Part shown: positions 58,365-64,000 of the stretch, in pieces
Layout: each line of letters begins with the position of its first letter
How positions within the stretch are numbered: position 1 is the first letter of the stretch
NCBI RefSeq assembly: GCF_017601095.1
Contig: NZ_JAGFUX010000008.1
Coordinates: 1-64,000, forward strand
Reading direction: 5' to 3'
DNA: 64,000 bases
Origin: Streptococcus suis
Lineage (GTDB): Bacteria > Bacillota > Bacilli > Lactobacillales > Streptococcaceae
Notes under the pieces: model-generated
Databases searched by the model: none
Seen by the model: only the letters and a program-made list of their open reading frames with translations
What the model was told of the DNA's origin: nothing
Translations under genes and position numbers: made by a program

Positions 58365-60815
58365 TTATTTTATCTCCACCCGTTTCAATCGCAGAGCGTT
58401 TAAGAGGACGGAGACTGAGCTCAGACTCATGGCTGCTCCTGCTAACATAGGATTGAGCAGGGGACCACCGAACAAATGAAGAATCCCCATGGCAACTGGA
58501 ATGCCCAATACATTGTAGGCAAAGGCCCAGAAGAGATTTTGTTTAATGGTTCGCATGGTCGCTCGGCTGAGCGTGAGGGCTCGCGGTACGTCTAACAAGT
58601 CACTCCGCATCAAGACCACATCTGCGGACTCGATAGCCACATCGGTACCAGAGCCAATGGCTAGACCCAAATCAGCCTGTGCCAAAGCAGGTGCGTCGTT
58701 AATGCCGTCTCCGACCATGGCCACTCGTTTGCCCTCTGCCTGCAAGACCTGGATCTGACGAGCCTTGTCTTCTGGCAGGACATCGCTAATCACTCGGTCA
58801 ATCCCGACTTCCTCGGCAATAGCCTGAGCAGTTTTTTCGTTATCACCTGTCAGCATGACCACTTCCACTCCTTGCTGACGCAGTTTAGCGATGGCTTGAC
58901 GACTGGTGGGTTTTACCGTGTCGGCTACGGCGATAAGTGCCAGAAGTTGACCTGCTTCTGCTAGATACATAGGAGTTTTGCCTTGACTGGCTAATCGCTC
59001 TGCCTGCTGGCTGGCAAGTGCAGTATCCACACCTGCCTCCACCATCAGCTTGGCATTGCCAAAGAAAATGGTCTGCTCTGCTATGGTCACCGACAAGCCT
59101 CGACCTGCATGGGCCTGGAAGTTGGTTGTCGGCAAGAGCTCCAAATCCGCCTGCTTGGCCGCATCCAGAATGGCCTGGCCCAGAGGGTGCTCTGAGTTCT
59201 GCTCGCTGCTGGCTGCCAACTGGAGCAGTTCCTGCTCTGTCCGATCCGAGAAGGTAATCAGGTCTGTCACCTGCGGCTGACCTTGGGTGATAGTGCCTGT
59301 CTTATCAAAGACCATGACCTCAATCTTGGGCAGGATTTCCAAGGCCTGACCGGACTTGAAGAGGACGCCGTTCTCCGCCCCCTTGCCCGTACCGACCATA
59401 ATCGCTGTCGGTGTTGCTAGTCCCAGTGCACAAGGACAGGCTATGACCAAGACTGAAATGGTGATGGACAGAGAGAAAATCCAGGAATGTTGCCCCAAGA
59501 GCAACCAAGCTAGGCCTGAGAGTACCGCAAGCCCCATGACAATGGGTACAAAGACTGCCGACACCTGATCGGCCAGCTTGGCAATGGGTGCCTTAGTGCC
59601 TTGTGCTGCCTCAACCAGCTGGATAATCTGAGCCAGGCTAGTGTCCTGACCCACACGGGTTGCCCGAAAGTGAAAGGCACCAGTTTTATTAAGGGAGGCA
59701 CCGACCACCTGATCCCCGACAGACTTGCTGACGGGCAGACTTTCACCTGTCAACATGGACTCATCGACAGTCGATTGTCCCTCAACCACGACGCCGTCCA
59801 CCGCAATTTTTTCACCCGGCCGGACGATGACAATGTCACCCACGACAACATCTTCTAAGGCCACCTGTACTTCCTGCCCATTACGTAGGACCTGAGCCGT
59901 CTTGGGTGCCAAGTCCATGAGGTGCTTAATGGCTTCTGACGTTCTCCCCTTGGATACCGCCTCCAGATACTTGCCCAGCGTAATCAGAGTCAAGATAACA
60001 GCCCCCGACTCAAAATAGAGTTCTGGATGCCCACCATGTCCCATCTCGCCCGCATCTTGAGCGATTAAGGCAATCATTATAAGGCCTTGGACAATAGCAG
60101 AGCTGGTACCAAGGGCAATCAGGGAGTCCATATTGGGATGACCTGCTAGCAAGGTCTGAAAGCCCTTGGTAAAAAAGCTTCTTCCAAGATAAACCACTGG
60201 TAAAATCAGGATAAACTGAGTCAAGGCAAACATCATAGGTTCATGCAACCACTGAGGCAGGGGCAAGTTGACCATGGGACCCATAGCAATATAAAGTAAG
60301 GGGAGGGTGAAAACTACTGACCAGATAAAACGAGTCCAGAGACTGGCAATCTGCTCCCCTTGTCTGTCTGTCAGATCTGTCTGTCCCTTGCTTGCTGGCT
60401 TGATAGCCTTGTAGCCTGACTTTTCAACTGCTGATAAAATTTCACTTGCACTCAAACGGTCCTTGTCATAGGTGAGGCTTGCCTTTTCTGTCGCCAGATT
60501 AACCGCTACTTCTTCTACACCAGCCAGTTTTCCTAAGGCCTTTTCAACCGTCATGGCACAGGAGGCACAGGTCATGCCCTCAATAGCATAGGTTTCCGTC
60601 ACAAGATTGCGGACCATACTATATCCAGACTTTTCCACCGCCGCCTCAATCTCTGCCAAGCTGAGAAGGTCTGGATTGTAGCTGACACTTAGTTTTTCCG
60701 TTGCCAGATTGACACTGGCTTCTTCGACTCCTGTCAATTTCCCGACAGCTTTTTCAACTGTCATGGCACAGGAAGCACAGGTCATACCTGCTATTCTGAC
60801 ACTTTCTTTTTGCAT
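58365..60815 (-). CDS. copA: Copper-exporting P1B-type ATPase
   Basis: 816 residues from the ATG at 60815 (GGAG upstream). Two N-terminal heavy-metal domains, each with [10 protein letters not shown] (near residues 10 and 80), then the channel motif CPC in [13 protein letters not shown], phosphorylation site DKTGT, SEHPLG and [10 protein letters not shown]. Exports Cu(I) and gives copper tolerance. Under a CopY-type operator; no copY or copZ in the window. Confidence 0.96.
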   Translation of the reverse strand: MQKESVRIAGMTCASCAMTVEKAVGKLTGVEEASVNLATEKLSVSYNPDLLSLAEIEAAVEKSGYSMVRNLVTETYAIEGMTCASCAMTVEKALGKLAGVEEVAVNLATEKASLTYDKDRLSASEILSAVEKSGYKAIKPASKGQTDLTDRQGEQIASLWTRFIWSVVFTLPLLYIAMGPMVNLPLPQWLHEPMMFALTQFILILPVVYLGRSFFTKGFQTLLAGHPNMDSLIALGTSSAIVQGLIMIALIAQDAGEMGHGGHPELYFESGAVILTLITLGKYLEAVSKGRTSEAIKHLMDLAPKTAQVLRNGQEVQVALEDVVVGDIVIVRPGEKIAVDGVVVEGQSTVDESMLTGESLPVSKSVGDQVVGASLNKTGAFHFRATRVGQDTSLAQIIQLVEAAQGTKAPIAKLADQVSAVFVPIVMGLAVLSGLAWLLLGQHSWIFSLSITISVLVIACPCALGLATPTAIMVGTGKGAENGVLFKSGQALEILPKIEVMVFDKTGTITQGQPQVTDLITFSDRTEQELLQLAASSEQNSEHPLGQAILDAAKQADLELLPTTNFQAHAGRGLSVTIAEQTIFFGNAKLMVEAGVDTALASQQAERLASQGKTPMYLAEAGQLLALIAVADTVKPTSRQAIAKLRQQGVEVVMLTGDNEKTAQAIAEEVGIDRVISDVLPEDKARQIQVLQAEGKRVAMVGDGINDAPALAQADLGLAIGSGTDVAIESADVVLMRSDLLDVPRALTLSRATMRTIKQNLFWAFAYNVLGIPVAMGILHLFGGPLLNPMLAGAAMSLSSVSVLLNALRLKRVEIK

Positions 60816-60830
60816 AGTTTCTCCTTTGAC

Positions 60831-60874
60831 TACATTTGTAATCACATTATACACAATTCGACTACATTTGTAAA
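60831..60874 (-). promoter_or_regulatory. copA promoter with two CopY boxes
   Basis: TTTACA (60869-60874), 17 bp, TATAAT (60846-60851) on the minus strand. Two identical boxes TACATTTGTA lie at 60863-60872 (overlapping the -35) and 60831-60840 (after the -10), matching the CopY operator TACAnnTGTA. Confidence 0.9.
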
Positions 60875-60887
60875 CGAATTTGTTTCA

Positions 60888-60908
60888 AAAAAGAGAGGTT
60901 GCCCTCTA
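60888..60908 (-). terminator. tehB terminator
   Basis: Minus-strand AGAGG, short loop, CCTCT then six T, overlapping the tehB stop. Confidence 0.7.
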
Positions 60909-61763
60909 CTTCTTCCTTGCCAACATGGTCGCAAACCGCATCTTGAGGAAATTGCCATCTTCATCACGCTTATGGAGCTGACCAAAATCTTCATTATACT
61001 TGACCAATTCCCAGTCACGATAGTATTCCTTCAACTCACCTTCGCCGAAAGTAAAGGAGAAATTCATAGGACAGGGGGCATCTTCCGTATCCATGGCCGC
61101 CACGATCAAGTTATAGCCACCAGGTCGTGTTTGCTCCTGCATATTGCGGATAATGGCTGGCACCCGATCCCGCTCCAAGAACATGAAGACCACGGTCGAG
61201 ATAATCCAATCATAGTCCTGCTCCAAACTGGCCGAGTTGATCTCATAGGTTCCAGCTTGCAGGTCCAAATCCTCCATCTCCTTTATATGATGTAAGATTT
61301 GAAGACTTTGCTCATCCTTATCTACCGCAATCACCTCAAAACCTCTTTGGGCCAAATAGAGACTATTTCGCCCCCGACCAGAACCTAAATCCAATACCTT
61401 GCATGGCTCAATCATTTTCAAAGCTTCTAAAACCTCTGAGTGCGTTCGACTCAGGTTGTATTTTTTAGCAAAAAAATCCTCTTGCTGACAGAAAAATTCC
61501 AAGAAAAACTCCGTATCTTCTGTCAATAAGGCTACTCGATGCCAAACCTCTGGTTCCACAAAAGGGATATCATCTGCTGGACCATAGACAAATTCTCCCA
61601 AAATCTCATTGTCATCTGAAATCGGCTCAAATTTGAGCTGACCCTTCAAAACCTTGATTTTAGCCCAAGTACCCACCTTGGTATTATGCTTAGTCAAAAA
61701 ATGCTGGGGAACCGTATCCTGATTCCAAATGGGCATGCGTTTGTAAGGAACTAAAACAGTCAT
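60906..61763 (-). CDS. tehB: TehB-like tellurite resistance methyltransferase
   Basis: 285 residues. N-terminal cupin-like domain (about 1-95, as in long TehB forms) and a C-terminal SAM methyltransferase with CKVLDLGSGRGRNSLYLAQR, AVDKDEQSL and DWIISTVVFMFLER. Detoxifies tellurite by methylation; the physiological substrate is uncertain. Confidence 0.85.
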   Translation of the reverse strand: MTVLVPYKRMPIWNQDTVPQHFLTKHNTKVGTWAKIKVLKGQLKFEPISDDNEILGEFVYGPADDIPFVEPEVWHRVALLTEDTEFFLEFFCQQEDFFAKKYNLSRTHSEVLEALKMIEPCKVLDLGSGRGRNSLYLAQRGFEVIAVDKDEQSLQILHHIKEMEDLDLQAGTYEINSASLEQDYDWIISTVVFMFLERDRVPAIIRNMQEQTRPGGYNLIVAAMDTEDAPCPMNFSFTFGEGELKEYYRDWELVKYNEDFGQLHKRDEDGNFLKMRFATMLARKK

Positions 61764-61844
61764 TTTCTCTCCTTTCCATGCTATTGTTGTAGAAAAACTT
61801 CATGAAGTTTGCAAGCAACAAAAGACCAGGATTTCTCCCAGCCT

Positions 61845-62312
61845 CTATCTACTATTGATAGCCTTCATAGTCCGCTTAATATCACGGTCTTGTTCACGGC
61901 GTTTAATTGACTCCCGCTTGTCGTAGTCGTGCTTCCCTTTGGCAAGCCCAATCAAGACCTTGGCAAAGCCGTCCTTGATATAGACCTTGAGGGGCACCAG
62001 GGTCATACCTGTTCCCTTGACCTCATTGCCCAGAGACTCGATTTGCTTCTTCCGCAAGAGAAGTTTGCGGGTCCGCGTTGGCTCCTGGTTCCAGATATTG
62101 CCCTCATCGTAGGGAGCGATATGGACATTGACCAACCAAGCCTCTCCCTGCTTGATCTGGGCAAAGCCGTCCTTGAGGTTGATCCGCCCCGCACGAATAG
62201 ACTTAATCTCCGTCCCCGTCAGGACCATCCCCGCCTCCACTGTATCGACAATGGTATAGTCGTGGCGGGCTTTTTTATTCTGTGCAATCACATTGCCCTC
62301 ACCCTTGGCCAT
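61845..62312 (-). CDS. smpB: SsrA-binding protein
   Basis: 155 residues, full length. Typical of the family are the [13 protein letters not shown] start, [20 protein letters not shown], and the C-terminal [12 protein letters not shown] tail ending in basic residues. It delivers tmRNA to stalled ribosomes. Starts 2 bases after the rnr stop, the conserved rnr-smpB order. Confidence 0.97.
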   Translation of the reverse strand: MAKGEGNVIAQNKKARHDYTIVDTVEAGMVLTGTEIKSIRAGRINLKDGFAQIKQGEAWLVNVHIAPYDEGNIWNQEPTRTRKLLLRKKQIESLGNEVKGTGMTLVPLKVYIKDGFAKVLIGLAKGKHDYDKRESIKRREQDRDIKRTMKAINSR

Positions 62313-62314
62313 GC

Positions 62315-64000
62315 CTATCTCCTTTTCTTCTTGTTCTTTTTAGCCACTTCTTTGTAAAATGGTTTCTTTTTCTTGTCTTTTTTCCCACTTTTTGACTTGT
62401 GGTCTTTCCCAGACTTGTGATGTTTGCTGTCGCGACCAGCAGCTTCTTGTTTGTGGTGCTTGCCCCGTCCTCGCCCTGACCGATCATCACGGTCACGGTT
62501 GGAGTGACTAGCAGTTCTCCGCTTGGCTTTCAGAGCTTTTTCCACAATATCCAGCTCGGACGGAACGTGGGCAAAATCAATCTCCCCTGTCATCTTGTCT
62601 GCCCGCGTTAGCTTGATACGAATTGGCTGACCGACACGGAAGACACGACCAGATTTCTCACCCTGTAAGGTCAGAGTCCGCTCGTGGAACTGGTAGTATT
62701 CGTTGAGGTTGGTGATATGAATCAGACCTTCAACCGTATTTGGTAACTCGACAAAAAGCCCAAACTTGACTACGCTAGACACCACACCGTCAAACTCTTG
62801 CCCAACAAATTCTTGCATGAATTCTGCCTTCTTCATGGCTTCGACTTCCCGCTCTGCCTCAATGGCACGGCGTTCTAAACTGGACGAAGACTTGGCAAGC
62901 TCAGGAATAACCTGCTCAAAATGCTCTGCTTTTTCCGCAGGATTGTGACCATATTCCCGCACCATGCGGTGAACCAGCAAGTCGGGATAACGGCGGATAG
63001 GACTGGTGAAGTGGGTGTAGAACTCGGCACCCAGTCCGTAGTGGCCGTGGTTGTGCTCCGAGTAGCGTGCCTGCTGCATGGAACGCAGCAACATCATGTT
63101 GAGAACATCCGCATAGGGCTGGTCCTTGACCCGCTCCATGAGGTCCTGTAGGGCATCCTGGCTGATAGAGCTAGCCGTTCCATAGACGGTCAGACCAAAG
63201 CTGGTCGCATAGTCGATGAACTTCTGCAGCTTGTCCGACTTGGGCTCCTCGTGGATCCGATAGATGAAAGGCAGATCCAACTTAGCAAAATGCTCGGCAA
63301 CGCACTCATTGGCCGCCAACATGAAGGACTCAATCATCCGCTCGGCAATGCCCCGCTGACGCAGCTGGATATCGACTGGCAGACCGTCCTTGTTGACGAT
63401 GATTTTGGCTTCAGTCGTGTCAAAGTTGAGGGCACCGCGTTTGTAGCGCATGGTTTCCAGGGTTTCATGGAGTTTGACCATGAGGTCCACACTTGGTACG
63501 ATTGCCTTATATTTAGCAAGCTTTTCCTGATTGCCTGCAATCATGTCATTGACATCAGAATAGGTCATGCGGAAGGTCGTTTTGATGACCGTTTGGCCAA
63601 TCCAGTGCTTGACCACCTTGCCCTTGCGGTCTATTTCCATAATAGCCGACTGGGTTAGACGGTCCACGTTTGGATTAAGAGAGCAGATGCCGTTTGACAG
63701 GCGTTCTGGCAGCATCGGCACCACACGGTCGGTCACATAGACAGAAGTCCCACGCTTGACAGCTTCCTGGTCCAAGGCAGAACCTTCGGTCACATAATAG
63801 CTGACATCAGCGATATGGACACCCAACTCCAGATTTCCGTTCTTAAGTTGCTTGATATGGACCGCATCGTCCAAGTCCTTGGCATCCGCACCGTCGATAG
63901 TAAAGATGATTTCATCCCGCAAGTCCAAGCGTCCTTCAAAGTCTTTCTCAGATGGACTTTCTGGCACCCGATTGGCCTCCGCCAAGACTTCATCTGGAAA
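62315..64000 (-). CDS. rnr: Ribonuclease R, C-terminal part (5' end beyond the window)
   Basis: The last 561 residues are visible and the frame stays open at 64000, so the N-terminal cold-shock domains lie outside. The RNB catalytic domain starts at [20 protein letters not shown] (catalytic Asp cluster), followed by an S1 domain (about the last 150-80 residues) and a Lys/Arg-rich tail. Degrades structured RNA 3'-5' and works with SmpB/tmRNA. Confidence 0.95.
   Translation of the reverse strand, partial: FPDEVLAEANRVPESPSEKDFEGRLDLRDEIIFTIDGADAKDLDDAVHIKQLKNGNLELGVHIADVSYYVTEGSALDQEAVKRGTSVYVTDRVVPMLPERLSNGICSLNPNVDRLTQSAIMEIDRKGKVVKHWIGQTVIKTTFRMTYSDVNDMIAGNQEKLAKYKAIVPSVDLMVKLHETLETMRYKRGALNFDTTEAKIIVNKDGLPVDIQLRQRGIAERMIESFMLAANECVAEHFAKLDLPFIYRIHEEPKSDKLQKFIDYATSFGLTVYGTASSISQDALQDLMERVKDQPYADVLNMMLLRSMQQARYSEHNHGHYGLGAEFYTHFTSPIRRYPDLLVHRMVREYGHNPAEKAEHFEQVIPELAKSSSSLERRAIEAEREVEAMKKAEFMQEFVGQEFDGVVSSVVKFGLFVELPNTVEGLIHITNLNEYYQFHERTLTLQGEKSGRVFRVGQPIRIKLTRADKMTGEIDFAHVPSELDIVEKALKAKRRTASHSNRDRDDRSGRGRGKHHKQEAAGRDSKHHKSGKDHKSKSGKKDKKKKPFYKEVAKKNKKKRR

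Overview
This is a low-GC Firmicute chromosome segment, most likely Streptococcus suis. The case rests on an endolysin whose C-terminal SH3 domain strongly resembles that of the S. suis prophage lysin PlySs2, a four-gene GATC restriction-modification cassette of the DpnII/SsuDAT1I kind, a YSIRK-type surface zinc protease with an N-terminal LPKTG motif (M26 family), and streptococcal versions of polA, tpx, copA, tehB, smpB and rnr. The species call is inference from remembered protein families, with no search done.

Layout. 1-1092: the end of a three-gene + strand operon that includes a nucleotidyltransferase-like protein. 1141-2423: a coupled FMN-binding protein and ApbE flavin transferase. 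2602-6783: polA and three downstream genes (lipoprotein, small membrane protein, CoA-binding protein). 6920-42594: a complete-looking siphovirus prophage of about 35.7 kb bounded by the 13-bp direct repeat GGGTAGTATTTTT. 42792-48668: the M26 protease. 48948-53021: an FtsX-type permease with its ATPase. 53110-55034: two small genes and tpx. 55196-58340: the GATC restriction-modification cassette. 58365-61763: copA under a CopY-type operator, and tehB. 61845-64000: smpB and the 3' part of rnr.

Prophage. Almost all genes read leftward. From right to left: integrase (+), a converging pair of promoter-terminator units, a PemK-like toxin, an ImmA-like protease and CI-like repressor (+), then Cro-like (-) across a clear switch region. 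Next come two + oriented accessory genes, antirepressor, replisome organizer with an internal iteron/palindrome cluster, many small overlapping genes, a methyltransferase-specificity pair, ArpU, a second tyrosine recombinase, HNH, portal, minor head protein, TerL, scaffold, capsid, connectors, tail, holin and endolysin. CI plus ImmA suggests induction by repressor proteolysis.

Most notable: a type I-like methyltransferase/half-specificity cassette flanked by 31-bp direct repeats; a minor head protein with a C-terminal ADP-ribosyltransferase-like domain (QxE); a canonical -1 slippery site joining the two tail-assembly chaperone frames; two converging noncoding promoter-terminator units between toxin and integrase; a PemK-fold protein interrupted by a long coiled coil; an extra PD-(D/E)XK protein inside the GATC cassette; and many translationally coupled micro-ORFs. 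No rRNA, tRNA or CRISPR array was seen.
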